Positions 13,501 through 27,257 are shown, numbered from the stretch's first letter. The stretch is DNA of 64,000 bases from Paramecium sonneborni (GCA_905182985.1 CAJJDN010000091.1:327085-391084), one strand, 5' to 3'. Program-made: numbers and translations. Notes: a model not told the origin generated them from the sequence alone.

Positions 13501-16500
13501 ATGCAGGTTTTAGGAATAAAAGAAAAAATAAGACCAGATGCAAAATTGTTGATTTAATAAATGAAATAAGCAGATCTTAGTTTATTTTTATTATCAGGAG
13601 ATGAAATTAATAAAGTTCTACCTGTTGCCTATAAATCTGGATTACTCTTAAATACAGATCAACTTTTATATCTAGATTCTGATAATGCAAAATTAGTTAT
13701 TAAAAATTAACTAGCTTAAATGGCTTAATAACTTAAAGTACCTGATTAGAATATCATTGTAAGTAATGCTATTCAATCAAAATCTCTTCGTTTAAATACA
13801 TTGACTGATAAAGCTCACAAAAGTATTGATAACTATTATAATCCAGAAACTTTTAATTAAAATAAATCAATGGCAAAAAACTCACATAATCAAATATCAT
13901 AATAATAATATGGAGAAATTAGGGCATTTTCGATTGTCCTCAGTGGTGAATAATTTAATATTATTCAAGAGGATAGCGTATTCCTAGCACATTTAACATT
14001 CTTACTCTATTTTAGCAATTCTCTAATTGCTTATAGATTTAGTGCTGTCTAAAAAGCTGAAATTATAAAGATTATCTAAACTTAATTTTAAGGCAATAAA
14101 AAGGTTTTATCAATTGGAGATTCCTTTAATGATATTTAAATGTTTAGATAAGCTAACATTGGAATATAATATTGTCATTTGCCAGTTTGTTAATAGTAAT
14201 TAAAATAGACAACTAAAAGAAAACTTACTCAAAGATTGTCAATGAATAAAATATTAGAAAATCCTTTAAAAAGATCATATAATATTAGAGATATTCAAAG
14301 AATGGCAACATCAGATATATGTGTAAATAATTTTGAGGATTTATGTGGATTAATGTTTTTTGAAAGTAGAATATTTGCTGAGGTCTATGATGATTTATTG
14401 GTTTTTTCATTCTATAGATCTTTGTTAATACTTTATGCACTCTTTCTTATATATTCAACAAACTGTTCTTAGAATAATCAACTTGTGGAGGGTAGTTGGT
14501 TAACAGTTTATCAAAGTTTAATGCTCTTTTTATAATAGATATCAAGTTTAATATCTAAATTAAATGAAAACTATCATGGAGATTCAAAAATGTATCATGA
14601 ATAATTTAAGATCAACATCAAGACTTTCAAAAAGAAGAAAGTTTTATCATTTATATTTAAAATAAACGGTAATGCTTTATTGGATGCGTTATTGTTATGG
14701 TTGACATGTTTTTCATTATTTTATGGAAACACTTAGATTGGAATAATAAGACAAATGCTTTTAATATTATTAGTTGGAAGTGATTTAGTAAAGTTATGGG
14801 TTTCATCAGTTTAAAAAGTAGTGGCTTGGATTATATTGGTTTTGGCATATTTATTATGTTGGTTAGGAATATCTTTATTGTCTGTGAAGTTTACTTTTGA
14901 TGATAATATTGAGACCTTTGAATAATTATTTTTAGACCCTTTTTCATGGTTTGTGTTTATTTTTTATATTGGTGCCTAATTATGTTTAAGTAGTTGTATA
15001 GAAGCTATTCAACCATTGTTTTGTTAAAGTCTAATTAAAACTGATTAATGTTATGAAGAAATTTCGATTATATCTTAAAAAGTTAACACATAAAATAATA
15101 AAAGCAATTACAAAAAATATCATAATTTAATTAAAAGAATAGCAGTAATAGCAGGTAAGATATTTAAAAGAAATAATGATGACCTTGATTTATCAATATA
15201 AGAGATGGTTTCTGGAACTAATTTAAAAGTAAATTAAGATAAAGTTAATCCTTATACTTTAAAATTTATGAATAAAGATACTGAAATGAAATTTAAGAGA
15301 TTATCGAAAATTCTTTGGTTGAAATTTGAGAGATATAGGTTAATTCTTACCTTGTTGTTTTTAGAAATAATTGCTATAGTATTATTTATTGTATACAATA
15401 TTGACCATTTTTCAACTGAATTATATTTCTTGACATATATTTTAGGAATAGCATTATAAGTTGTATTGTTATTTTTAGTATGTTCAAGCATTTATCCAAA
15501 ACATTTTTTTTTCATAAATTTGTCTGTTGTTTTTATAAGATTTCTAATAAAATTTATAAGTGATTTAGGAACAACTTAATATGAAGGTATATATGAATTA
15601 TTACTCACATAAAGTTACATAGTAGTATTATTATTTTCAAGAATACACTTGCCAATTATAAATTTTATTCTAAGTTTTGTATCAATAATTGGATTTATTA
15701 AGAAATATTCAATAATGGAGTTTTCATAAGGATCAATAACATATTATTCATTAATAAATGGAGAAGTAGTTGTTATAGCAACAAGCATTTTATTTATGGC
15801 TTTATAGTATAAATTAATTAGATTAGAAAGAGAGGACTTTATGCTTGATGTGACTCTTAATTAAGAAACATCAAAAATGACAAATGTTTTATCAATATTG
15901 CTACCAAAATTTATAAGAGATAGAATAAATGCAAGTAATATAGTATGATTAATATAATTTAGAGGGGATGTTTGAGATAAGTGAGAATTAAGGGAATGTT
16001 TCTATACTATTTTGTGATATATGTGGTTTTGATGATTTAATAACAGTTGAAAAGGAAAATATCGTAAAGATTTTGGATGGATTGTTTAGATCATTTGATT
16101 AATTGTGTGCTTAAAATGGAATGCAAAAAATTGAAACAGTAGGTAAAACTTATATGGCAGCTGGTGGTCTTAAAGCAGTAGATTAAGGGACTAAGTTTTA
16201 TAATTAAAATTGTGTTAAAAGAGTAATAATTTAATATATATACTTTAAAGGCTGTGTAATTATCATTAGAAATGATGGATCATACTAGAAAAGTCAAATA
16301 TGGACAGATTGGACATGTAACTATAAAAATAGGAATACATTATGGTAGAGTGATAGCAGGAGTAATTGGACATCATAAACCTTAATTCTCTTTAATAGGG
16401 GATACAGTTAACACAACCAGTAGAGTATGTTCAACAGGTTAAGATGGATAAGTCACTCTTTCTAATGAAGCTTATTAAGAAATTAATATGCCAGAATTAT

Positions 16501-18578
16501 AATTTACTTAGAGAAAGGTTGCTGCCAAAGGAAAAGGAGAATTAATTACATATTAAGTAAGTAGAGAGATTAAAAGAAATACAGAAAAAAAGAATATTAA
16601 AAAAAAAGGAGTCATTTTAAAAAGCGAAGAATCAAACAACTTCATATAATCACCACAACCTTCAATCTAAGGAAATATACCATCTTCTGCTAAATAACCT
16701 TCATCTTTTGCTTAAAATTCGTTGAGAAGATAAGAAAGCATATAAATTCATTTATAAGACAATGTAGCATATAATATATAAAATACCAATACTAATAATG
16801 ATCTAATCTAACAACATTCATCTAAATAATCCATTCCACCTTAATAGGATTCATCTTAGGATTTCTCAAATAGATAGTAATAGCAAGATCCTATTAAATA
16901 ATTTAAAAGAAAAGCAAATTAAAGATAAACTATACTTATGCGATCTATGCCTTAACAACATCAAACTACAGGTTAAATCAAAATAGCTAGCAATTAAAAT
17001 ATTTAATTAGAACCTGATTAAGAACCAAGTCAATTAGAAAAAGAGTAATTGGCTTCTTATTTTGAGAAATCTAACCTCTTATTAGAAATTTCTTAAAAGT
17101 TAAGAAGAGACCTTTAAATCGATGTTATCGATGATTTTCCAGATTATGATATAGAATTTGATAAAATTAAAGGTTATTTAGAAGATGATAATAGTAATGT
17201 GATAAGCGAATGTTTATAATTAGAAAAAAAGAAATTATATCTTGGTTTTAAAGATCATTAATATTAATTGGCTAAAGAATTCACTGAGTAAAATGCTGAA
17301 GGTAGAAATATAGTGTTTATATCTATATATTTGCATCTCTTTTAATATCTTGCTAAAACCCTTACTCTTTTTATTCTACTACAATAATCAATAATAGAAA
17401 ATCCTTTTCTGATTATAGCCATTCGATTATTTGCATCTATTGTACTTTTGATTCTTGCATTATTATAAAATAAGAAATTAAAACATAAATTTTACTAAGG
17501 ATAATACTTTATAGCAACATATATTATTCTTTTATTTAGTATCCTATTAGAGTTCCTGTTACTTAATAGTGATGAACTATTTGAATTATAAGCATCAGAA
17601 GGAATATTATTAATATGTTTCTTTTGTTCTTTATCTATTGTACAACTAAAACATAAGGTTGCATTTTTATTATTTTTTTGTGTTGCTTAAATTATAATAG
17701 TTCTTGTTAAATTTAACGATTGGGCAGTAGCATACTACACAATATATTAAGGTATACTAATGTTTTCAGTTTAATACAACATTTTTTATTAGGATCTAAA
17801 TACTTTCAATAATAAGAGATCTCTTGAAATTAAAAAAAACTAATCTGAAAACTTAGTAAAATATTTATTACCAAATCACATCTTAAAATAATTTTTATCT
17901 AATAATTAAAGAGAAGTATTAGTAGAGTAATTAGAAGAAGCCACATTGTTATTTGCTGATATTGCTGGATTTACTGAATATTCTAGTAGGGTTGAACCTG
18001 AATAAGTTGTTAATATGTTGAGAAATCTATTCACTGAGTTTGATAAAAAATGTTTAACATAAAATACATATAAACTTTATACAATTGGTGATTGTTATGT
18101 TGCCTTGGGAGTTGTAGATATTGGATAAAGAAATCCAGCACAAGAGGCTAAAAATGTTGTTGAATTAGGATTTGGGATGATTGAAATTATTAGAAATGTT
18201 CGACAAATTATTGGATTTGATGGATTAGATATGAGAATAGGAATACATACAGTAAATTTTATTCAATATTTCTAGGGTAAAGTGATTGCAGGGATTCTTG
18301 GAACAGAAATTGTTAGGTATGATGTATATGGGGCAGATGTTATGATTTCGAATAAAATGGAATCAAATGGAGAAAGAGGCAGAGTTTAAGTCTCAGAAGA
18401 AACCAAAAGATTGTTAGAAGCTCAATATCCTGGTGCATTTAATTTTATTCATAATAAATTAATTGAATTCAAATCAATTAATAGACAAACTAATGGTTAT
18501 TTTGTTGAACCTCAAAAAAATGATTCTGAATTTGATGATTTAAATCAACCTAGTGAAAGAGAATCATTTAAGGTTTGA
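10563..18578 (+). CDS. P-type ATPase / guanylyl cyclase fusion protein
   Basis: A 2,636-aa protein after removal of introns 10656-10680 (25 nt), 15935-15962 (28), 16223-16250 (28, AAG acceptor) and 18252-18275 (24); the frame then closes exactly. Residues ~1-1370 are a P4-type ATPase-like module: DKTGTLT phosphorylation site at ~482, hinge GDSFNDIQMF, and C-terminal TM helices. The usual DGET loop is DGQT (QQLDGQTSEEARQ), losing the dephosphorylation Glu, and GDG is GDS, so pumping is doubtful. Next comes a six-TM set and a first cyclase domain (FCDICGF at ~1798; VGKTYMAAGG; NTTSRVCSTG), a Gln/Ser-rich linker, a second six-TM set and a second cyclase domain (LLFADIAGFT at ~2434; TIGDCYVALG; IHTGKVIAGILG). 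Both metal Asp residues are in the second domain; the Asn/Arg transition-state pair is in the first. Glu in KIETVG and Ser in QFSLIG mark GTP specificity. This matches the known ciliate/apicomplexan membrane guanylyl cyclases with swapped C1/C2 order. Confidence 0.95.
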
Positions 18579-20900
18579 TTCATTTATATATGTTCTGCTA
18601 ATTTTTATAATTATTATCATGTTTGGTTTATCAATATTTATTCTAAAGAATCTATCATTTTTATTAAAACACTAATATCTCCTACTTTGAAACCTTATAA
18701 ACTCTCTGTAATGTTCATTAATGTCAATTAAATATTAATTTTGTAGAGACTTTACCTTATATTAGATTTTCAAGCTCTAAAAATTTTGAAAATAACCTTA
18801 AATATCTCCTAAACTTATTTATTTATAAAAAAACGCTAACCCTATCTAAAATTAAAGTTTTTATTCATCATTTTATTGCATTTATTAAAATACAAGCTAT
18901 TAAAAAAATACCCATAAATAAATATTTTATGACTTTGACAAAATAGAATAATTTATTATTTGAAAGAAAGCTAATGAAGAATTTATTAAAAATATCTTTC
19001 GAGATCGATTATGACATTCTTCTTTTCTTATTCAAACTAGAAATATTCGACTCATCAGAACTCAAAAAAAAAACATCAAATTTTTACTATAAAATATATA
19101 TATTAGTAAAATGACTATTTTTATTTTGTAAATTTAGAACCGTTCATTTAAAGGAATTCTATTTATCTAAAATTATTATTTTGTCTTCAAATTTCTATTA
19201 AATATTATCTTTATATTCCTCAAGATTAATAATCCATTCCTTTTCAAAATAAAGCCAATTTCAAATTGAATTGTAATACTTCATAATTTTAGTAAAAACA
19301 CAGGCTTTGCATTGAAATTAAAATCAAAACTACAAGATTTTAATCATTTTAAATTCAATAAACCTAGATGCTTAAATAATCTAAATGAAATTCACTTAAA
19401 AAAATATTTGTTATCGAAAAAATTACGAAATGTCTCGATAATATATTATTAAATTTGATTAAATAAAATAATCCCATATTTATGCTAAATTGAATGGCTT
19501 TAAATTGTAATTACAGCATTAAATTGCAGTAAAAGTGCTTTGAAAACTATTTAAATATATTAGAATAAAATTTAAACAGAATATGAAACTTAGGATTGAA
19601 AAATCTTTTAGGATCAATTAAAAAATGAAGAATGAATTAAATTAACCAACCACAATCATTTTATTTAGATAAAAAAGGTTTTACTTAAATGGAAATTTAT
19701 TATTAATAATCCTTCTTAATATTGAAAAAAATTTTAATAAATTTATTTTAAAGTCAAACTTTTCAATAATTTAAAAAAGATGTTTAAATTTTATTTGATT
19801 ATCAGAGAAAGTAAGTCTATTTATAAATATAAATATCAACGTTCTGTATTTATTTCTAAAAGAAATTTAAAAAACAAAAAATATCGAAAATTTAGGATTC
19901 TCTAAATAAATTAAAATATATTTATATGAAAATTTATGTTTATATAAAATAAAAAATCGATTATATTACTAATAAATAGGTATTATAAATATTAGAGATA
20001 TGCATTTTAACAAGTTTCAATTTCGCCGTTGACATATTATATTGTGAGAAGCAGATAACTTATTTATTCTTAAAAGAATTTTATTACAATTAACACAGAA
20101 ACCTGATAATCAAAGATTTTTTTATAATATAGTGTCGAAAGTACAGCACATGTGCTTTATTTTCTCTGATACAAAAATTATCTATGTGGAATCATCATCC
20201 ATTTTAAAAAATTGCGAATTATTTGTAAATAATTTTCAAAGAATGAATCATGCAATTTTGGTTATGTTGTAAATAATACTTTTAAAAAATATAATTTTTT
20301 ATTATTTTTTAGAATAATATTCGTTATATAAAGAGGTATTATTATTTCAATTAATTAAATATATTAGATTCTTCTTTTGTCAAAATTATTTCGTTTTTAA
20401 TATTTATAAGAAAATTTTAAATAGTTACAAGTTCTAATAAGATTTTGATCAAAAAAATTTTGATTTCCGCTTAAATTGGCTCATTTAGAAAATATCAGCA
20501 AAGGATTCTAAATTAATTATTTATTTTAGTATTAAATTTTTCTTATTCTAATTAATATGAAATATAAACTAAAGCGGAAGATTCTTGACTTAAATTGCTC
20601 AAGTCATTTGAATTTTCTCTTATTCAGTTCTCAAAAAGATATTTTTTTTCTAAATTAGATTTAGCAGACTTGACTGTTTAAAATCTACATAGGCTAGTGA
20701 TTGTAATTGATCAACCAATAAAAGCTATAATGTTTAATAATAATACTTAGAGTTTCGTTATTAGCTCTTAGTTGAAAATATGAGATAATCTCTTAATTTT
20801 ACATAATAATTTTCAAGCCTTAATTCTTTATTTTTCTGTTTATTTAGTTAGCGTAGAATTATTGCTAAAAAATTTAAATAACTAATATAAATTGGTTAAA
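18579..20900. other. Gene-poor AT-rich stretch, nothing recognised
   Basis: About 2.3 kb with no sustained coding character on either strand under the ciliate code; TGA/TCA occur frequently in all frames checked by eye. No RNA gene, ordered repeat or domain motif was seen. It is unusually long for a Paramecium intergenic region. Confidence 0.5.
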
Positions 20901-23900
20901 ATAGGTTTTTTATATTTTTATTATATATTCTCAAAAGATTTTTGAGAAAAAGAAAGCAGAGTCCAATTATTGAGGTTTAAATTATAATCTAAACATAGTT
21001 TATAAATTATTGTTCATAGATATATTTAATTAAAGCTATAAAAATAGAAATTGAGCTAATTTATCCAGCTTATAAATCCAAAGAATTGAATTTTTGAAGA
21101 ATAAAAGGTTTTTGATAGATTGATAATAATTAATAAAATAAAAAGGATAAACCTAATAAAGATGCTTTAAGTATAATTTATGTTTTCAAAATAGGTTATT
21201 ATGAAAATAGTTAAAGTTTTCTTAAATTATTTAATTTATTCTCAAAAGTAGCTTTCGCTTTGATATTCATTTACTTTATAGCATGTATGTTTTCTAAGTT
21301 TGATTTCTTTGAATTATTTTTTTGACTGAAAATAAAGACAGGAAAAATGAATTAATTCTGGTAAAACAAAACAATAAATCCAAATTTAATGACCTTGATT
21401 CCAGAAAATTTAAGTAACATCCCCTTATATATAATTGATATTAGATATCATCCTAATTTGAAAAAACTGAAGAAAACCTAACAATAATTATTTTATATAA
21501 ATTTTTATTAAGCCAGCATAATTTACAACATATAAAAAAGTAGGGAGTTTGCTCAAATCCAACTTTTATAGAATAAATAAATGATATCATAAAGATGACA
21601 TTAAATTAGGAAACTATAAATGTGATCAATGTAATTAATTTTAGATAAAGTAAGGGAATTTGAATAATATTTGATAATTGACCATCCAAACCACTTGCTA
21701 ATGAATAAGAACTATTACTATCTATTCAATAAATGAAAATGATAAAGAAAAGTATATGTTAATTGTAAGTATTACTTAAAAAGTCAACTAATAATTTATC
21801 ATCATCTTTATTAAAATACTTTCATGATCGAAAATAAATTATAATTTAATTTACCTGAGTTTAATTTAAATAATATTTAATTAAATCTTTTGGCTATTGA
21901 GCTATATCATTTATTCGATCGATTAATACTTCTTAAAGATAATGCTATAGATTCAAAAGTCCTAAAATTTATGTATCTAATTAACAGATTATCACAAGTA
22001 AAAGAGAGAATATACTAATCCAAAAATCTGTACATCTTAAATAATTATTAATCCAATTAATTTTTAAAAAAATACCAAAACCTTTAATATCATAAATATC
22101 ATGTCCATTAATACAAATTTCATCTCCAACAACCCATCCTAATCTGATTATCAAATTTGACAACCTTCATTAACATAAAATTCACCTAAATGACATTTTA
22201 AGCTTCTAACATTTATTTTATACATCAATACATTAGCTTAAGGATTAAATTTGCATAAAATTACTATTTATAAATATTCAAAATTTATTCAAATGAATCT
22301 AAAGTGAATGATAATGATGATGAATCCAAATAATATCTTCTATTATCAAATTTATAAAGTTAGCTATTTTATAAATCTTTAACAGAAGATTGATTTTTTG
22401 GAATAATTGAATAATTAAATTAACAAGTTGAATTTAAAATATTATTTAATTACTCATTTATACTATTTTTGTAATTTAAAGAGGTTGTTGATAAATAATT
22501 TATATTCTAATTATTTGTATCAAATATTTTGAAATCCTTGATTATTTAATTACTTGGGATTATCAAGATTCTCTGATTATCTACCCTTTTTTGCTCAATA
22601 ATTTTAAATTAATTCAATTTTATATTATTGGTCTAAATCCCATTTATTTTTAAAAAGTGGAAGGAATCTTCAATTAATTAATATATAAAGCTTAATGAGA
22701 TGGATTCACTATTAGATTATAACCTGACTACAAAGTTTTATTATATAATAAATAAGTATTCATATTTAAAAAGCTATATCTCCTTGCTAATAAATTCCTC
22801 CACCTGCTTAAGCATTATTCGATAAAATTATTGATTGTTTTAAAATAAAATTATTTGAGTTGATAAAGTAATAAATACCATCTCCAAATTCACTAGCAGA
22901 ATTTTATATTATTTTGCTGGATTCAATTTTTAAATAAATATTAAATCACATAATAGCAGTTCCTTAAGTTCCTTTATCAAATAAAAAATTTGAACTTTAA
23001 ACACTGATCTTAAAATTAATCAAGCTTTTTTCTAGTAAAATATAAGCAATCAAATTTCTTTATTTAGTTCAGTAAACAATTAAAATTTAAAACTCTTATT
23101 TTTTAAAATTCTTCAACCTCAAAAAACATCAATCAATTAATACAATGTTTACAATTATTATTTATTAATTGAATTTAATCAAAGTAAAATGAATTTAAGC
23201 TTAAAGAGCTCTGAAGATTAAATAAGGAAACTACTTCAACATTGTTTTATTATAATTAATAAATAATTTCATTCAGAAAATCTTATTAAGATTCAAGTAC
23301 CAAAGTTTCATATAAAGAAACATTTTAGATATTTATTTATTAAGACTGAATTTTTGATTTATTTTGCCTGCTTAATTCTACAAGATTGTTTGAAGAGATT
23401 AAATTAGAATTAACAAATTAATTGCTTTGAATTTATAATTGGTTTATATCAATTAAAATATGCTCTAATATCTAATTAGTAAAATAAAAAATGAAAGTGT
23501 ATAATTTTGAATTTTAATATTTTCAAGAAATAAGTTAATTTGTGATTAAGAAATATAAAATAAAGTAGAATCTTTAAATGTACAGTTATCTATATATAAT
23601 CCACTAAAATTAGTTTTTCCATTTAATTCTTATTTTAAGAGTTTAAGAATCGAAGAGTTTTAAAATATAGAGTTAGATATTGTTAAATTCTTCAAATTAA
23701 TAATATTATAGTTTTGAGTTTCAAATAAAGAATTTAGATTATTAAATTCACTCTAGTAAATTTAAACGTTAGATAATGTTAAATTAATTTGATTTAAATC
23801 ATTGTCTAAAATGAAATTAAGATTATTCTAAATAATAAGATTTAAATTTTCAATTTCAACTTCATCAAAATTAATAAATTATGTTGTATATTTAGGATGT

Positions 23901-24047
23901 ATAAAAAATTAGTTTGAGGAGTAAAATTTAAAATGAGTTTGTTTTAAAGTGAAAATTGATTGTTTAAGTTTTGTTGAAAAAGTTAAAGGAAGAAGTAGAC
24001 AGCATTCATTTTATTATGGATCAAGCTGAAATTAAAATTCAATTGAT

Positions 24048-24110
24048 TAAATTCCAATTGAATTACAATAAATTCCAATTGAATTACAATAAATTCCAAT
24101 TGAATTACAA
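24048..24110. repeat. 21-bp tandem repeat, 3 copies
   Basis: TAAATTCCAATTGAATTACA plus A is repeated three times exactly, with a degenerate partial copy just upstream. The unit is a multiple of 3 and centred on an imperfect palindrome around CAATTG. It lies in the pseudogene. Confidence 0.95.
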
Positions 24111-25441
24111 TATTTAGTATTTATTTATTGTTCATAACAAGGTTAAAATCGTGCGAAATTACAAGAGTGATATGAGAATTTGAATATTAAAGAATCATCA
24201 AAATCTCAATTAAGGCAATACCTAGTGACTTAATTATATGGATCGAAATAAATCGCAGGATTCAAAATAAGATTTAATAATTTTTTAGTAAATAGTAGAT
24301 TCTCCTCTGTAATCAAAATACTTAATATATAAAAATTAATACTTTAATTTCTTTTTCTTTGCGAAAAATACAAACTTAACAAAGCTATGGACAATCCTCA
24401 TAATTTTTAGCATTCTCAACCTTAATTGATTATTTGAAGTAATTTAAGCAACATATTCTGAAAAATTATATGAAACTTATCCACAGACTAAACAATCTGA
24501 ATAACAATATTAATTTTCAATTTCTTATGGAAAGATTTATTTTTAATAAGCATCGATATTTAATGTAGAAATAAATTAGAGCACAAAACTTTGAATTCTA
24601 CTTTTCCATTTTAAATAAGATACTCTGGAAGTTAAAGTTCAAAGACATTAATTATTTTCAATAATATATCCATTTTGACAAAGAATACATTAAATAACGC
24701 TACTAATATTTAATGAACATTATTAACATGTAATTTTAACAATAAATGATTCCAGGAGCAATAGTGAAATCATCATTAATTGATAAAGTACTTCTTTCTT
24801 GATTATCCAAAACTGATAAATAAACGTTAACAACTTTTTAATTAAGATTTTTAAATTAAGCAAAAGTTAATTGTAAAATCAAAAATGTAATTATCTTTGT
24901 AAAGTGCACATTTGATATTTTCCAAATTATCTTCAATTATTACATATTAAGATTATAAAGAACAAGAATCTTAATTGTAACTTTAGTATCCAAAACATAA
25001 TAAACAGTGCTTAATAGTACAGACTTTGCACTAATTTTAATAAGTTAAATAATTTGGAGGGATACAAATTCGATCAATGTACTAAAGATTCTTTTATTTA
25101 GAGTGAAATAACTTTTTCTATTTATTTAATCTCCTTTTATAAGAATATAATCATTTTAACACTATAAGCACTCTAAACCAGTTCCGCCAATCAAACAAGT
25201 TAAACAATTTAGTTAACACGTAGATAAGTTCAAAATTATAAAATCTGATTAGTAACAAGATTCTTTAAATTTAATAAAAATAATCTAAGTTCTCTATATG
25301 TTTATAATTAAGATTCTAATAATCTTGCCTTAAATTAAGGTTAGCTCCATCAAAATAATATTTTTCTGTAACTTCGAGGATTGTTGAATCATATATGCTT
25401 CACTATTCTTATAAATAAAGAGTTGATTAACAAGTTAGATC

Positions 25442-25490
25442 ATGCTACAATTATCCATCATGCTACAATTATGATGGATAATTGTAGCAT
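25442..25490. repeat. Perfect inverted repeat, 20-bp arms, 9-nt spacer
   Basis: ATGCTACAATTATCCATCAT at 25442-25461 is the exact reverse complement of 25471-25490, separated by GCTACAATT, itself a copy of part of the arm. The RNA would form a strong hairpin. It lies near the 5' end of the decayed Cys-rich gene and breaks the frame there. Confidence 0.97.
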
Positions 25491-26263
25491 TCAAAAATTG
25501 TAATCAAATTTTATTTGACAATTGAGGGACTAAAAATATTATTTAAAATTTTACATTCAAAATAACCTTACAAACTTTATTGTTTAGGTATTTTATTACT
25601 TTTAAAAAGTAACTAATTTGAATCTTTATAAGTTTAACATTTCCATCTTAATCAATTTTATAATATGGGCAAATACACACTTTATATTAATTTAAGAAGA
25701 TTCTTTTAGAAGATTCAGAACAAGATAAACAATTTTCATTAGTTGGGCCATCACAAGTTAGGCAACTATATGACAGTCTTAATATTCTGATTATTAAAAG
25801 CAATAATAAAATTAAAAGTTCTTAATGAAAACATTTAATTAATTCTTATATTACTATAAGTAGTTTCCAAACTAAATTTTTAATTATTAATTATGAAAAT
25901 ATTTAACATTATATATTTTTGTAAAATGAGATAAAATTTAATTCTCATAAAATTTTATATCAACTTTTAATTGATCAAATTATAATTCCACTTTTATTTA
26001 ATGTCATAAAGGGATTTCATTACTAAATTTTATTTCATCTTTTATAAGAAACTAGTTTTCTACAAAGTCAAATGATAAATCTGGAAATTAGCAACTATAG
26101 GTTGTAATTTTTTTTTTCTGAAATTTAATAAAACAGCTGAACAGGTGATAGATTTTAATCTTCCAACATTAAATCTTTTTAAGTTTGCACTATTTTAATG
26201 AATTAATATATAAAATCTTCTGATTCTATTAGTATTTTGATTATTCAAATCCATCCAAACAAA

Positions 26264-27257
26264 ATGAAATAATCACAATTTAAATTTTACGATATGCATT
26301 AACTAAATTTTAAATCTCAAAATTCTTAATCTCCAATTTAAAAATTTTCGTTTGGCTAACAAACACAATTTTTTAAAGATTTATAATTTGCTTATGCAAT
26401 TTCTTCAAAATTAAGCAAAGGAGATTAAATCTCTTCAATATATTCTGATAATCTAATTGTACTTGGAAAATATGAAAAAAATCTCCACTTTAAATATTTA
26501 AAATTTTGGAACTATTTATAGATGAATTATTGTTAGCAATTATTTAAATAGATTGTTTCCAAATGTTAAAATCAAGTTTTTGTCATTTTTATCATTTAAA
26601 CGAGATTGTTTTTTATAGTTTTTTATTGTTTATCAAGTCAATCATAATAAATAAAATTTAAACTTTATGATTCTCTATTGAATTGTGTAAATGAAAACAA
26701 AAACCATCAAACTCCATTTATAAAAAAATGTTAATTGGGTAGTTTAGCTCTTCTAATCGAATATTTTTTTTTCTATTAGTTTAAAGGATTCCTTTCAATA
26801 ATTTCAAATGATTTAGCTAATATTTTGGATTGTCAATTTTAATCTGAATAATAAAAAGTAATAAGAAAATAATATCAAAATTTTAAAGCAGCAAATATAT
26901 TATAAATTTAATTAAGCTACTAGTATAGAGATTTAGTAATTAAATGAATAAGAAACGCAGAACTCTAGTGATTCTTTCCATTTGATTTTATTGTATAATT
27001 TTAATAAACCTTAAAAATAATTTAATTCGGATTTAGTTAATTCAAGCTTTTTAAAATTTTTTTATTGTTAAATTCAGAGTTTTAATATTAATTAAGCTAT
27101 TATTTTCTCTAAATTGAAAGCTGATTTTACACAAATGAAAACTATAAATCTTTATTTTATCTATCTTTGTTATAAAAAAAGATATTTCATAATCAAATAT
27201 TCTATCAGTTTTCCATAGAGCTAAAGTTCATGTAATTTATATCTGAATCATTATTGA
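26264..27257 (+). other. Coding-like open frame of unknown function
   Basis: Under the ciliate code an ATG at 26264 opens MKQSQFKFYDMHQLNFKSQN and continues without TGA to 26945; a possible 25-nt intron (26936-26960, GT...CAG) extends it to TGA at 27255-27257, 322 codons. Residue content is gene-like (for example FSFGQQTQFFKDLQFAYA and QAIIFSKLKADFTQM) but no domain is recognised. A second TGA-free stretch runs 27311-27910 (includes FSDENGIANILFQNLNKI), and traces persist to ~29.5 kb with TGAs. Could be a multi-intron gene, a pseudogene or chance; TGA is rare in such AT-rich DNA. Confidence 0.3.

Larger units (their letters stand above)
20900..25840 (-). pseudogene. Decayed Cys-rich/beta-helix/multi-TM gene (paralogue of 57648-64000)
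   Basis: Reading leftward from ~25.84 kb there is a hydrophobic leader (LLILLLLLIIRILRLSYS) then SCLTCDGPTNENCLSC, the start of a furin-like Cys-rich region. Later CLTCLIGGTGLECLQC and CIPPNYLTYQNQCKVC appear in a different frame, and RLGWVVGDEICINGHD near 22.1 kb matches the CLGGWNVGNDLCSIGH block of the gene at 57648-64000. Segment 21818-21880 also aligns at DNA level with 58903-58960. Frame changes and TGA codons are scattered throughout, including one just after DYILIKGDQ, and no intron pattern repairs them. An inverted repeat (25442-25490) and a 21-bp tandem repeat (24048-24110) lie inside. The left limit is approximate. Confidence 0.7.

Noticed and set aside
10880..15491. Minus-strand and out-of-frame short open frames within the cyclase gene
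   Set aside because: They are shadows of the plus-strand ATPase/cyclase, whose ciliate-code frame shows catalytic motifs.
10563..18578. Nonsense-riddled pseudogene under the standard code
   Set aside because: Dozens of TAA/TAG codons fall where Gln fits; only TGA terminates, so the gene is intact.
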